In this document: one piece after another, positions 1 through 12,300 of the stretch | Layout: the number at the start of each line of letters is the position of its first letter | Numbering within the stretch: the stretch's first letter is position 1 | NCBI GenBank assembly: GCA_905250885.1 | Contig: CAJNOQ010000504.1 | Location: forward strand, 1-48,620 | Source of the DNA: Didymodactylos carnosus | Taxonomy: Eukaryota; Rotifera; Eurotatoria; Philodinida; Philodinidae | Reading direction: 5' to 3' | DNA length: 48,620 bases | Program-made: the position numbers and the translations under genes | The notes under the pieces: model-generated | Told to the model about the DNA's origin: nothing | Databases searched by the model: none | What the model saw: the letters and a program-made list of their open reading frames with translations, nothing else

Positions 1-564
1 ATTTGTGATGCTGATATTTGTCAGCCTACCTGTCCAGATATCTGAGAATCCACGGCCACCGATTGCTCCCAAAACTGCTGATAAACCTTGATCTAAGAAG
101 TGTTGTCCTAAACCAGTGATTGCTGGTCCAATTGTATTCCAGAAATCGCCGAAGATTTGTCCAAGGTTCAATCCTGCACGTCCACCGAGGATACTTGAGA
201 GATTGAAGATCGAGCCCAATGATCCGGTGATTTGACTGATGAATTGTTGGATCATTGGTTGAACAAGAGTCAAGATTGAGCTGAAATCAAAGGCGCGTCC
301 GTTTCCTTAAAATGAGAAGAAAGAGTGATATCGAGAATGATTACTAGTACTCATAATGTATCACTTACCTAAACCACTAACCAAGTTTTGTAATTGTTGT
401 GTGGCTTGTTGAGCTAATGCCAAGAGCTGTTGTTGAACTAAACCCAAAATGGATCCAGCAAATTGCTGAGCTTGAGCAATAGCTTGGTCGAGAATAGCCA
501 AGCGTTGGTCAGCCATACAGGCACCGAAACAAGCGAAGAACAATAATGCTAAACCAGCGTTCAT
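1..564 (-). CDS. Small secreted Ala/Gln-rich protein, 3' end missing
   Basis: I do not recognise this protein. It starts at 564-562 with a clear signal peptide (MNAGLALLFFACFGACMA, then DQR). Exon 1 runs 564-369 and ends at AG|GTAAGT. A 63-base intron (368-306) ends in TTAAG, and exon 2 starts at 305 in the same reading frame. The mature part is rich in Ala, Gln, Leu and Gly, with predicted amphipathic helices (AIAQAQQFAGSILGLVQQQ and similar), few charges, and later Gly/Phe/Ile-rich stretches containing ILGGRAG. Exon 2 either runs off the window or ends near 33 at ACAG|GTAGGC. A TATA box lies about 75 bases upstream of the ATG, so expression is probably strong and regulated. A secreted or surface-coating role is inference only. 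Confidence 0.7.
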
Positions 565-639
565 TTTTGAGTTGAGTTGAGTATTAGAAAACTTGGTAGG
601 ACGATTGAGTTGTATTGTGTGTATTGAGATTTCGCTTCC

Positions 640-648
640 TATTTATAC
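640..648 (-). promoter_or_regulatory. TATA box of the secreted-protein gene
   Basis: On the minus strand this reads GTATAAATA followed by GG, a near-consensus TATA box. It lies about 75 bases upstream of the start codon at 564, which would place the transcription start near 610 and give a 5' leader of about 45 bases. Confidence 0.6.
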
Positions 649-664
649 TTGTTGTAAACACCTA

Positions 665-1204
665 CGGATCTATTCGAAGGATTTGGTGAGAATTACGAGA
701 GAAGGCGTTTACTGTTGACATTAAGAAAATAATTTTGAGGGTTTCGGCAAGTACAAGACTAAGCTGTAAAATATTGCGAAGAAAGCTTTTTACAATTCAG
801 TTCGTGTCAAATTCTAAAACTTTTATCCAACAGATTTGATTACCTCGAAAACGAAAACATGGATCAAGTACGCACATTTCTTTCCATGTGTAGTCATACT
901 TATCAGTGATCAATTCATTTCTTTCTCTATGTATCGGCGAAACCGTCTGGCGTTCATGCGTAATTGTAAAGTTTTATTCCAAGAAAAACAAGCTTCACCC
1001 TCTCTCCAGTTTTTTGGAATGACTACTTGAATCTAAGTTAAAACTCCTTTAATATGCCTGATGCAGCAATTATGTTCACACACATTCATCACACATTCCT
1101 GATGAGCTTGAAAAACTCTATCTAATGGTCTATAATAAAGTCGAAAAAACATTGTGCTGCAAGTTTGCATTGTACGCACCTTACAAGAAACAGGAATGTT
1201 ACAG
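665..1204. other. Intergenic, no gene seen
   Basis: AT-rich sequence between the divergently placed secreted-protein gene and the GPCR remnant. Its short open frames lack coding character, and I see no repeat structure. Confidence 0.4.
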
Positions 1205-1592
1205 CATCGTTAATTATTCTCAGTATACCAAATACATTATTCTTTTTATTATCCACGTTTAGTTCTACACGATTCACACACCAAACATCGTCTGCTCAGA
1301 AATGGTGCTCTAATAACAGATAGAGATTTGAATATTTATAAACTTGGTATATATTCGTCGTTATTACAAAATATTCTTGGCGATTTACCATATGTTGTCA
1401 ATTTTTTCATCTATTGTATTGCTGGTAAAAAATTTCGACTTATATGTAAAACTGAAATTTTATTATTTTTCCAAAAAGCTCATATATTACATAAAACAAA
1501 TACGAGAAAATGGCGCATATCCACACCAGGATTGGGAAATGTTTGCAAGCGATAATAGTGTTCGTACTACAAACTTTTCTCGTACTAAATGA
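1205..1592 (+). pseudogene. Rhodopsin-type GPCR remnant (TM7 and C-terminal tail)
   Basis: One frame (about 1237-1475) reads KHRLLRNGALITDRDLN, then a hydrophobic stretch, then NFFIYCIAGKKFR. This matches the last transmembrane helix and start of helix 8 in class A GPCRs (usually N-x-x-[IVF]-Y-x-x-x-[GN]-x-x-[FY]-R). The Ser/Thr-containing tail (WEMFASDNSVRTTNFSRTK) continues in a different frame to a stop at 1592, so at least one frameshift is needed. No upstream helices 1-5 with coding potential are visible. The class assignment rests on the TM7 motif; the ligand cannot be guessed. An intact multi-exon gene with exons I cannot see is less likely, because the break falls inside the conserved end. 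Confidence 0.5.
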
Positions 1593-2139
1593 TTAATTAG
1601 TCTCTCGAAGCAATGTAAACAAGAAAAACTAACTAACTTTTTTTGATTGGTATATGTTATAACACAAACTTATTCTTTTTAGTTCAACTTTTATCAAAGT
1701 TCAAACTGGAAACAACAATCAGAAATACTTATCCTGGTTACTTAGCACCTCGAATAAAAGGTCGGCTCGTTTGAAGTTTCTTTTAGAGAAAATTCTTCTC
1801 TTTTAGCTAATAATTTCATTCTATGCAGCCTAATAACAATTCTTAACAAAAAGTCTTTTGAATTCTTAATCTGAGGTCTTAAATTGTCAACTTTAACACT
1901 TAGCTTTTAAGTTTATTCGATTTCAAATGGATATGTACATCAACAAGAAAGAAACAACAAAGAATTTTAGATTAACATAACAAAAAGAGAAAAAAAGCTG
2001 CTTAATTATCACAAAGTTTGTATACATTTAGAGAACAGAGTCTAGTAAACAGAACAACAGCAAAAAAGGAAAACATAGAGACTTTCAAAATGTGGAACGA
2101 AAAATAATATTTTTCAATTAAGTTTTCTTCATCATCTAA
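1593..2139. other. Intergenic, no gene seen
   Basis: AT-rich sequence between the GPCR remnant and the 3' end of the coiled-coil gene. Part of it must be that gene's 3' UTR. No repeat or RNA gene is recognised. Confidence 0.4.
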
Positions 2140-3131
2140 TTAATGACGTTTATGCTCACTTATTTCAATATGTGACGAATGGCCGCCAACTGATTTTGCT
2201 TGTGTTGTTACGACCGTTGTTGTTGTTGATTGCATACGACGTGATGCATCATCTGCAGCCAATGCAGCAACTTGATCAGTTATTTGTTCTATCTTAGCAT
2301 TACCAGCTATTTGAGCTTCTTTCAACACATTCCTAAATGAAATACATAAATATGTTCATAAAAACAAAAAGTGTTAAACCGTTTGTTCAGACTACACTCC
2401 TGATTCTCGTTCAAAATGGCTATATTTACATTTTCAGTCGATTTGCCTGTTCATTTAAATCGTCGATACGTTTTCGTGCATCATCCAATATTCGATCTTG
2501 CCGTAGATTTAATTCTTTTTCTAATTGTGCTAAAAGCTGTGCTTTCTCATCATCTAATTTTTCAAGATAGTTTTGTAATTTTAATTTATATTCTTGTTCA
2601 ATCTCAACTGAACGAATATTGGCATCTTGTAGTAATACTGTTTGTTCTGCTTGTGTTTCAGTAACAATTTTTGTTATTGATTGTCTAACAGCATCACTTA
2701 TTTCCTCTAAACAAAAAAGAATATTATTTCGTCTGATCAAACTTATGGAGAACTATAGATAACTAAGATATACCTGTTCTTCGTTTTGAATACTCATCGA
2801 TTTGTGAGTGTGTTGAACCCTAAACATACCTACTGCAGAAAACATAGAAAAACCAGAACTATTCACTAACCAATTTTGACATTAATGATGCAATTTTGTT
2901 TTGATTTTCCATCTTTATTTTTGATTGTGTATCCGTACTAATAACCGATTTTACGTTGACATCATCACATGTTGTTGTATGCATCGTAGCTGAATGAGAA
3001 GCCGATTGAGCCGATTGAGCTTGAGTACTAACAGGCGTATGAGGCGATGTTGGGGTACCATGTTTCGATGAATCACCATGACCAGTGACCGTTGCTGCAA
3101 CACTATGAATAAATGCGTTTATTGCTGACAT
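2140..3131 (-). CDS. Hydrophilic coiled-coil protein with CAHS-like architecture
   Basis: Four exons fit perfectly in phase: 3131-2871, 2819-2774, 2706-2430 and 2332-2140, giving 258 residues. Introns are 51, 67 and 97 bases with GT/AG ends. Residues 1-75 are low-complexity, rich in Ser, Thr, His and Gln. About 75-205 form a long charged helix with heptad-like spacing (for example YLEKLDDEKAQLLAQLEKEL, DDARKRIDDLNEQANRLK). The tail is Thr/Val/Ser-rich and ends IEISEHKRH. There is no signal peptide, no membrane segment and a single Cys. Tardigrade cytosolic abundant heat-soluble proteins have the same length class and layout: disordered N-terminus, long amphipathic charged helix, Thr-rich tail with a basic end. 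Homology is not shown; a LEA-like, apolipoprotein-like or plain coiled-coil protein is possible. The gene model is solid, the function speculative. Confidence 0.8.
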
Positions 3132-3825
3132 TATTGAACTAAAAAAGAAACCAACGCATTTAATGGAGAGCGATGGAAGGATCTTGGAAGTAAGAGTATA
3201 AAATCGAGGGAACGCAAGCTATCTGTCTTTCTTTCAAGATAAAACTTAACATGTTTTAATAAATCTAGACAGATACCTAAAGTATAATATGTCTTACTTG
3301 AAATTGAACTATTAATTTAATTTTAACAAAAAATATTTGTGTAACTGGATGTACAAAAAGATAGTAACTGCAGCAATTAAATTGATTTTATCTTTTCTCC
3401 TCTTATCTGCACAACGTTATATTATATACGAATCTATATTTATATCTGAAATTGAGAACAATAGAGAGAAGAAAGAATGACGAAGAAAATTCATAAAACA
3501 AACAAAGCTGTATCCTCATATTACGATTACTCGTACGCAAAATTCAAGTACTTGTGCACAAATGTATGAAATAGCATACATCTTCTACATTCTTTATTTC
3601 ATTGCTGTGTAACACTATGCCTAATTGAATCAACGCCGACTGATTCAATTAATATATTTCGTTTGCAACATTTATTGAAGAGCATTAGAAAGTTGCGACA
3701 TCTTTTGACTAAGACGATCATAACGGGATGCAGTGAAGATAAGCTTCTCTTACGAGGGAAGGACCCCAAGTGTCTCCGACCTTTTTCGTCGAAACACACA
3801 TAGATATTGGTTATCTATCATGCTG
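3132..3825. other. Upstream region of the coiled-coil gene
   Basis: It probably holds the 5' UTR and promoter of the minus-strand coiled-coil gene. A TTTTTTTAG acceptor-like site sits just upstream of the ATG (about 3137-3145) and may mark a leader intron. A minus-strand TTTTATAC near 3200 is a weak TATA candidate. No coding sequence is seen. Confidence 0.3.
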
Positions 3826-4570
3826 ATTCCGAATATATAATGATCGGAGCGCCATACGGTTTTTTGAGATTCGATTCTCTAGAGAATCGGTTTTCTAACT
3901 CAATTTGCTACCAGTCTGGATGACAGAGCATGTCAAGTTGTCTATGTATCCAAGTTTTGTCGTCTATGAAACCAGTTTTGGCCGAGTTATAGTCAAATTA
4001 TTTTGAAAATTCGTTAGTGTCGCAGTGCTAAGGTAATGCGAAAGAAATTCAAATTTATAACAAAATCTAATAGATTTTTAGGTCAAAAACTTGATTCATA
4101 AGTAATCGATGATGCTGATTATCAATAGGATAATACGAGATGCTCATGGATCTTTGAAGACCTAGTTCAAATTGGCTAAGTAGTCATATCCCCTGTCATT
4201 CAATTTGACTTTGCATTCCAGAAGTTGAATTATTCATCGAAAAAGAAGTTAAACATTCTGTTGTTAATCGTTCGTACCACCATCATCGATTACTTATGAA
4301 TCAAGTTTTTGACCTAAAAATCTATTGGATTTTGTTATAAATTTGAATTTCTTTCGCATTACCTTAGCACTGCGACACTAACGAATTTTCAAAGTAATTT
4401 GACTATAACTCGGCCAAAACTGGTTTCATAGACGACAAAACTTGGATACATAGACAACTTGACATGCTCTGTCATCCAGGCGGGTAGAAAAATTGAGCTA
4501 AAAAATCGTTTTTCTGGAGAGTCGGATTTAAAAAACTCGTATGCCACTTTGATCATGATATTCGGATAAC
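3826..4570. repeat. Large fold-back (inverted-repeat) element
   Basis: The left arm (about 3826-4114) is repeated in inverted orientation at about 4281-4570, separated by roughly 165 bases. The inner halves match closely: 4011-4034 around CGTTAGTGTCGCAGTGC is mirrored near 4366-4390, and GATTCATAAGTAATCGATGATG is mirrored at 4281-4302. The outer 80 bases have diverged. There is no open frame, so it is non-autonomous DNA, a MITE or fold-back transposon. No clear target duplication is seen. Confidence 0.8.
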
Positions 4571-4618
4571 TTCAAGCTCTTTTCTCGCTTCTCTTCAACG
4601 ACTGTTAGCGACTAGAGC

Positions 4619-6074
4619 TTAACCCTTTAGCCCCGGATGTTCACACCCGTGAACATTGATATAATCGATATACAAAAATAACGAAGCGTCATATCAGAAC
4701 CGAATTTTGTTCCAACCTCAGAGACTTCATAAGCTCTCGATTGGTAAAAAAGAACTTTTTTTCTATGGAATCTTGACTGAGGTAATTAACTTTTGAAATC
4801 AAAGAATTTCAAATTTTCGAATTTTTTTAAAAACTTTTTCCTTAGATTTAGCCATAGAAGGGTTTTCAGATGTGATGGTTGATAACTATTGCTATAAGGA
4901 TCTATTCTATAATTACACAAGAACATAAAGTTTCTGTCAAGTTGCCTTGGTGCACCGTGTCCAGTAATGAAATGTCTACACCTGTGGATATCAGGGGAGA
5001 GTGACATGAAAAAGTATTGATTTTTTGTGTTTTACATTTTTTGTAAGCTATCGGTAATTCAAAGTATCAACACTTTTTATTTTTGGTTTAAAGACACATC
5101 ATTAGATGCAGTCTTATCTGGTGATCACGAATCTGGTCTTATTTTTTCGATTTGAGCAAGTTTTCCCGGAGAAAAATGTAAAATACTGCCAACTCCTCAT
5201 AAACGTTCAAAACTGACTGTTGAGAAAATCGCTATTATCTTCTCACAATTTTACTTTCCGATCTCACCAATGTAATTTTCGGATTCTTCGATTCAAACGG
5301 AGTATAGACATGTGATCTAGAGCTTGATCGTGCGTACCGTATAAGCTGTGGAAATTTAAAAACCGATAGTCCTCCGTTGGTGCGACCTAATTTTGCAACC
5401 CTATCTAGTTTTTTTCTCTAAAAGATAACTAAAACCTTTCTGAATCAGGCATAATTGTAGCCCGCACATTTCTGATTAAAGTGAGACGTCTCTCAGCTCT
5501 ACACGATCTTTTTTTGCAAAGTTGTAGAATTTACAAGAAAAGTCCTAAATGTTCATTGTCACCCCAAAGCTACAGAAATAAGAAGAAATTAATTTAATTC
5601 TCTAGATCACATGTCTAAACTCAGTTTGAATCGAGGAATCCAAAAATCACATTGGTGAGATTGGAGAGTAAACTTGTGAGAAGATTAGACCGATTTTCTC
5701 AAAAGTCAGTTTTTGGAAGAGTTCGCAGTATTTTGCGTTTTTCTCCGAGAAAACTCGCTCAAATCGAAAAAATAAGGTCACATTCGGGTCACCAGAGAAA
5801 ACTGCATCTAATGCTGTGTCTTTAAGCGAAAAATAAAAAGTCCTGAAACTTTGAATTACTAGCAGCTTACAAAAAATATAAAACGAAAAAAATCAATACT
5901 TTTCATGTCTCTCCCCCCTGATGTCCACAAGGGTAGACATTCTATATTCTATCACCTAAGCAACTTCATTTTATTTCAAGTATCGAATGGACATAGTGAG
6001 TACTCAAGAGCTCCACTTCAGTAGTCGTCTCTCATGGATCTTCAAAAAAATACCGTCCGGGGATAAAGGGTTAA
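4619..6074. mobile_element. piggyBac-type MITE with TTAA target duplication
   Basis: The element is bounded on both sides by TTAA (4619-4622 and 6071-6074). Its terminal inverted repeats are CCCTTTAGCCCCGGA at 4623-4637 and the complement of CCCTTTATCCCCGGA at 6056-6070. A TTAA target with ends starting CCC is the hallmark of the piggyBac superfamily. Internally it is a big fold-back: about 4970-5325 is mirrored by about 5604-5945, including the CTAGATCACATGTCT boundary. No transposase frame is present, so mobilisation would need an enzyme encoded elsewhere. It lies 48 bases from the preceding fold-back. Confidence 0.85.
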
Positions 6075-6164
6075 CATAGTATCCAAGTTGAGTCATGATG
6101 GTGATAATCAAACTTTTGAAGCATACATACGATCGTAAAAAGGTGCATTACACAATAAAATTTT

Positions 6165-6286
6165 ACAACTCAAGGGGGCCTCGAGGGAGAGGAGAAAACC
6201 CGAAAATACGAACATTTCTATTTATTCTGCCGTACTCACTGCAAAAGCGCTTTTTTCTCAACTTTGTTTTTTATACCTTAATTTCG
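6165..6286 (+). repeat. Solo copy of a dispersed repeat arm
   Basis: This stretch (ACAACTCAAGGGGGCCTCG through GTTTTTTATACCTTAATTTCG) matches, in reverse complement, about 9691-9798. Its first part also matches, directly, about 10572-10650. Those two are the arms of the fold-back in intron 1 of the RRM gene, so this is a single detached arm of the same family. Confidence 0.7.
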
Positions 6287-9200
6287 TAACGCGTGTCAAA
6301 TATGTCATTGGACACTGTTTTGTCTGCTGATCTCAAATATGTTGTTAATTTTGCATGGAACTATATAAGGGAAGTGAATAAGACTCAAAATATGTGAAGT
6401 GCAACATACGTGTTATACAGGAAGCCTAAAGGTTAAAATTCCTTCCATTAAGCGTCAGTGTTAATGTGATCTACGTTGATACTGAGGCTTATCCTGGCTA
6501 TGGAATGCGACGAATTTTTAAGTAAAGTCGTGGAATGTGATAGGTATAAAATCCTTCGTTATAGGATCATCAAACCAAATAAAGATTCCTTGCGATTTTT
6601 CAGGACTAAGATCTGGTCATAAGATTTCATATGAAAACGACAGATCTTACATGATCTTGTAAGACCAATTTTACCTCGATCAAATCCTTGCCGGTGAAAC
6701 AAAATATAAAAAAATATAAACTTGTTTAACAGGAAAATAATTAGTTGGGTATAAGAACAATGTATCTTTCAAAATGTTTTTTCCGACTTTTTTGAATTCT
6801 AGTGTAAATTTATTTTGACTTTATATGATTTTGCAAAGATTGTAGTATGACTCCAAAATCAAAATAGTTTACTATGAGTTTTAAAAAGTTAAGTTTGCTC
6901 CAGAATTTTTCTTACTCCTTCTGCTTAAACTCTTAGAACCACTTCTAAAATTTATTAATCTGAGGTAACTACATGAATACTAATAAAAGTCTTTTACTTA
7001 CAACTAATAAATTTGATTTATTGATTTGACTGTGTAACTATTGAAAAGATGATTTGACTTTCTATACTCTATAATGAATTTGAGATAACCAGGCGCCAAC
7101 AACAGACAGACAGAGACCATATATCGGCCGTTTTTAATTAGAAATAACTACACAAGAACTTTAAGTTGTAGAAGGAAGAACTTACGTAGTAAGTTGGAGA
7201 GGAACACTTCAGTTCTAGTGGCAATAGTAAAATCTAGATTTTGATACGTACAGTTATTATTTAGAGTATGAAAAATGAAAAATCCTCACAGTACTCTCCC
7301 CTATCACCAGCTCGACGAAGGATACAAGCACGACACTACTTGCACCATTGAATTTTCTACAATTTAGGCTCATTTTCAAGATAAAGTATGTTTCCAGCGA
7401 TGGTTCTGTTATCGTTGCCGAGAAATGGTGCTCGAGATTTTATACACATCATTCGGTCAATTTAAAGTACTCTTCACTTTTAAACGCACACAAAAAGAAC
7501 TTTGCGTTCACGCGTTTCGTTCAGCCCAAGATAATAAAACAGAACGAAGCTTACATTATATAAAGGGGCACTTCTCTGTATTCGACATAAAAAAACACTT
7601 CAAAAGAATAAACAAGTTTGTTTCTCTCTGTTCCAACATATCACTCCTTCTTAAATAAAATTTTCTATGTCCCTCTGCCACACGCTTTTCTCAAGCGTCA
7701 GTGTCGTACCAGTCACCAAAACGTCTTTCACGATTTGCAATGTATGAATATGACATTGAGTTTTGATCGTTCCTCATTAGTGCGGCACGACCCAATTAAA
7801 ACGTCGATTTATCGTAGATACAGTTAAGATGTCTTTCTAGCTAAACATAACAGTAATCCTACACAAACGTTTCAGCACGTCGCTGGTAAAAATTAACGGA
7901 ACACTGCGAGTGCCCATGGCAAATCAAGTACCACTAGCAGGCATCGGTGTGCACCTGTACCCAGCAATCGGTGAGATAGTGTCGAGATGTTTCTAACAGA
8001 AAGGTGTTGCACCTCAATGTTTTTAATGAGAACAGCTTCCAGAGTGGAACTTTATACTTTGCTCTAAAAGTCAAAATGGAGTTTTTCATGTTGCTCCAAA
8101 ATCCAAGTTGAGCAAATTGATAAAGAATTGAAATCGTGAAAGATTTTTTACCGAGCGCTTCCCCACGGTCTTCGAGCTCTTGGTCCATGAACATCATTTC
8201 AATTGACCGAATTAATTAGCGATAAACTCGTATAGTCATCGCAAGAGCAAAAGTTAAAAACGATCTATCGTACTATAATAGTAAGCTTGAATTATAAAGT
8301 TGTTTCGCACTTCAACTGAATTTAATGTAGTAGAACGGCAAATCTATCTTTTTGTTTTAGGTTAATGGATTATTACTCCACTTGTTTAATCGATGAAGTG
8401 GAACCATTAATTCTCAAAAATAAAAAAGTGATTTAAGATTATTGGTTTAGGTGTAAACTTAGTTTACAGATTTTGTGGTTATTTTTTAAAAGCACGGTGG
8501 TAATTGTATTACCGACCTGCTGAAATCAACAAAATATTTTTAAGATTAATAAAATATTTGAACGTATTAAGCAAATATTGATGAGTAATTCGTTTATAAC
8601 TTCATCGTTTACTTGAACTTAAGTAACTTATAAAGCTGCCACGTTCAAACTTTGCGTGTAAACGGACTTACTACTAGAATTTGTAATTTCTGAATGTTCG
8701 AGTTGGTGTCTACTGAGAATACTTCTGTATCGTGTGGACAATTTATCCATGCAAATAGTATTGGACAAATGAACGTGTTTATAATGAACAGTATGTAATA
8801 AATGAAATAGTCGACTGAAAGTTGCATTTTACAGAGATGTAGTGAGAGTTGCACAACACCATTGGGACAAATTAAATTATAAAATATTTTAGAATTGTTT
8901 GAAATTTTTAAGAGGTATCGAAATAGATCATCTAGTTACATCAACGAGAAATTACTCATGATAACAGTAGAATGAATGCATCATTTTAGAAATGATTTCT
9001 TCTAGTCTTATAGCATCGTTTTTGTTTTCTAATAAACCTTAGTTATTCTTCTCGTTTTCTTTAAATCAGTTCGCTCCTACGTCAGTTTATTCCGAAATAA
9101 TTTGATTCTCGAAGAATGCTAACGTTGGATATTGCTATCCCAATATTAGTTTTCAATTTTTCTCGCAAAAAAACGTTTCAAAAATAAAGTGAAAAGTTAT

Positions 9201-9329
9201 TCTAAATAAACGCTGACTATTTGTTAAATCATGTTCAATATATTTTTCTACTATCTGAATTTTTAAACAAATTATACGATTTCAAATATGATATCATCTT
9301 TTGAATTCTTTTTAGATAATTCTTATAAA
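6287..9329. other. 3-kb intergenic region, no gene supported
   Basis: I see no convincing exon. The open frames at 7348-7827 and 7934-8197 lack domain features and conserved splice context. A short, slightly GC-richer stretch at 8150-8190 (minus-strand MFMDQELEDRGEALG followed by GTAAAA) could be a stray exon fragment. A T-rich acceptor (TTCTTTTTAG, 9306-9315) precedes the RRM gene's ATG and may end a leader intron lying in this region. Confidence 0.35.
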
Positions 9330-12300
9330 ATGTCTGAAGATATGCTCGTAGATGAAAGTGAATATAGTACAACATGTTATGTTGGCAATACATTATTAAT
9401 ATCCGACTCAGAATTAATCCAATATTGTTCTCAATTTGGAAAAGTTGTCGATTGTTATCATTCATGCTATGATCAAACAAAAATTCCACTAATCGATTAT
9501 CGTTTTGTTAAATATGCTATGGCAAGTGAAATAGAAAATTTTTTACAAATAAACTCGCATATAATCAATTCCATACAATTAGATGTTAGACCATATGCAG
9601 ATGTATTCGATGAAGATGTGCCATTAGCGCTAGGTAATGATAAAAACTTTGATACAAGTTTTGTGCATTTGTTTGTATAAGCAAGCCAAATCGAAAATAA
9701 GGTATAAAAACAAAGTTGAGAAAAAAGCGCTTTTGCAGTGAGTACGACAGAATAAATGGAGATGTGTCCCCTCCGTTAGACCCCCTTGAGTTCGCCACTT
9801 CATTCTGTACAAAAAAATACACAGAATATTTTTTATATATATTTTTATAACACCGAAATTTTCTGTATACGTATTCTGTTCTGTAGACGTTAATAAATAT
9901 AGAGGAAATACTGCGAATCTTCGATCTCGACAATTTTTAAACTTAAAATACAGATTTTTCACTTTTAGCTCTTCATATTCTGGGGATATAAAAAAGAGAA
10001 GATAGACATTTTATAGCCTTTGAAAAGTTCTATCAACTAATTACATTTAAAACTCTTCATAGCCACAAGCAGTTGAGACAGTTTTTTTTCTTTTATCAAC
10101 TTTGTAAAAAGAATCATCGTTCTCAAACTACAGATTTGAGCAGTTAGAAAAACTTGTCTAACTCGATCAAAATTAAACACTTTGAAATCGAATTTATTTT
10201 ATTTTAAACCAAAACAATTTTATCATATACAAACAGAGAAAGTTTAATAGTTTCATTTCTTTTTCTGTGCTAAACAAAACAATCAAATTTCTCTCTTTTT
10301 TATGAATTTTAATAAAATCGCCCGTTGTACCAGTGAACATATTGAAAGTGAACTGAACATTTCAAAGCACTAGAACATATATTTCTATTCCACTTTGTTG
10401 TATACGACGACTGTGTTCAAAGTAATTTTTTTCGTTGTACTTTTGGTTAGAAAATTGTCGAGATCGAAGATTTGCAGTATTTCCTCTATATTTGTTAACT
10501 TCTACAGTATATAGAAAAATATTCGGTGTAATTTTTGTAGAGAATGAAATAGCGAATGTTTTTTTCAATTAAAAATGAACTCAAGAGGATCGAAGGGAGA
10601 GGAGAAAACTCGAAAATATGCAGACCGTCATTTATTCGGCTTTACTCTCTAATCGATTATTGTTTAATATGATGCTTCTCAAACCTACTTTGAGTTTTCA
10701 TTTTGTTTTGATTAGATAAAAAGTTGTTTATTCTAAAAATCAATGATACTATCAAAGCAAAAGATTTACGAAAATATTTTCGTGAATATGGTCTTATTAA
10801 AGATTGTCAAATTCTTGGAACACTTTCGTCATCTTTTGGCTATATTGAATTCGATACAACATATTCCCTCAAAAGATTATTTTCATTTGTAAATAAAAAA
10901 TATAAAATAAAAAATGTCGACATACAAATTTTGCGTGCTATCCGACCAACAGATATTATTCAAAAATATACTAAAGTGAAAGAATCACGATCAAATAGTC
11001 AAATGACTGATCAATCAACAACTCATGATGATTGGAAACAAATTAGGTAAGGATCTTACCTAATATTACAGCTAAAAATAATATATGAAAAATTTGTTTT
11101 CAAACTAAAAATGTTTGTTCCTTACAAAGACAAGACATAGAAAAATAATAAAAAACTAACAATCTCCACTATCTATTCCGGTACAGTAGTCGATGTCGAA
11201 TCTTACAAGTCTCAGAAACACTTCTGGGAACTCTTTGTCTACTAGCTAGAACAAATAAACTATGTATTGATATCTTTTGATTTTTTTAACGTTTTTAATG
11301 AAACATATTATATTTAAAATGATTGAAAAGAATTTTAGTAAAATCATTTTACATTCAAAGGCGAGCTTTCAACAGTATCATCATCAGATGAATGACTATT
11401 GAAATTCTATTGCTTTAGAAGAAAAAAGCTTTTATACATTTTGTTTTTCTCTTTTTTCTCTTAAAACAAATTTCAATAGTCATTCGCCTGATGATGATAC
11501 TGTGATACTGTTGAAAGCTCGTCTTTGAATGTAAAATTCTTTTCAATTCTTTTAAATATAATAAACTATGTTTTGTTAAACGAAAACAACAGAAACTGAA
11601 ATGATGAATTTAGCTACTAACCTTTAATATTCATGCACCAAACTAGTCATTTATGATAAAAAAGCATAAATTGTCCTGCAAACAAGGAAATGTACAGCGT
11701 ACAACATATGTTACTCTCTAAACCACAAACTGATTGGAACTGAATTTAAGTTAAATATAGTCATTTTCAACGGAAACAAATATTGTGTGTCAGACTGTAT
11801 TACGGAAGCATAGAAATACTAGCTAATAAACTGATAATCTTGTTTTACGAAGGAAAACTGTAAAAAACTGTAAAAAAAAAGACGCCTCCCTTACCAAACG
11901 TCTAGTATTCTTTTATAGAAATATACTTTGATGTTCATCTCAAATTTAATACCTGCTGCACCCAAACCCCTTCCCCCCATAATAGAAGGCCACTGCTGAC
12001 GATTTTTTTCCTGAGACCTCTACGATTTTTGACCAAACAGCAACTTGAGTTGCTCACCACCATAGTAGTCGTCTATTATGGGGTATATGCTTTTCATGAT
12101 GATTCAAATTTGTCTGGATCTAACAAAGAAAAGCGTATGGGTCCAAACTAATGGCGGAGCCACCAACAGGGCTAGACTGGGTTGCTCTGAGCCCCACCTA
12201 GACAGTTTCTTAAAATTTTTCCTGAAATTCAGCTTAAATTTATTAGCACTACTTCAGACCGAATTCCAGAAAAGTGATGGGCTGAGCCCTGTCTAGCACG

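Noticed and set aside
7348-8197. Overlapping frames between 7.3 and 8.2 kb
   Set aside because: No domain, no consistent splice sites, and composition equal to the background.
9288-9329. Upstream in-frame ATG as start of the RRM protein
   Set aside because: The extension crosses a TTCTTTTTAG acceptor-like site and adds a hydrophobic stretch unlike the rest; the ATG at 9330 is preferred.
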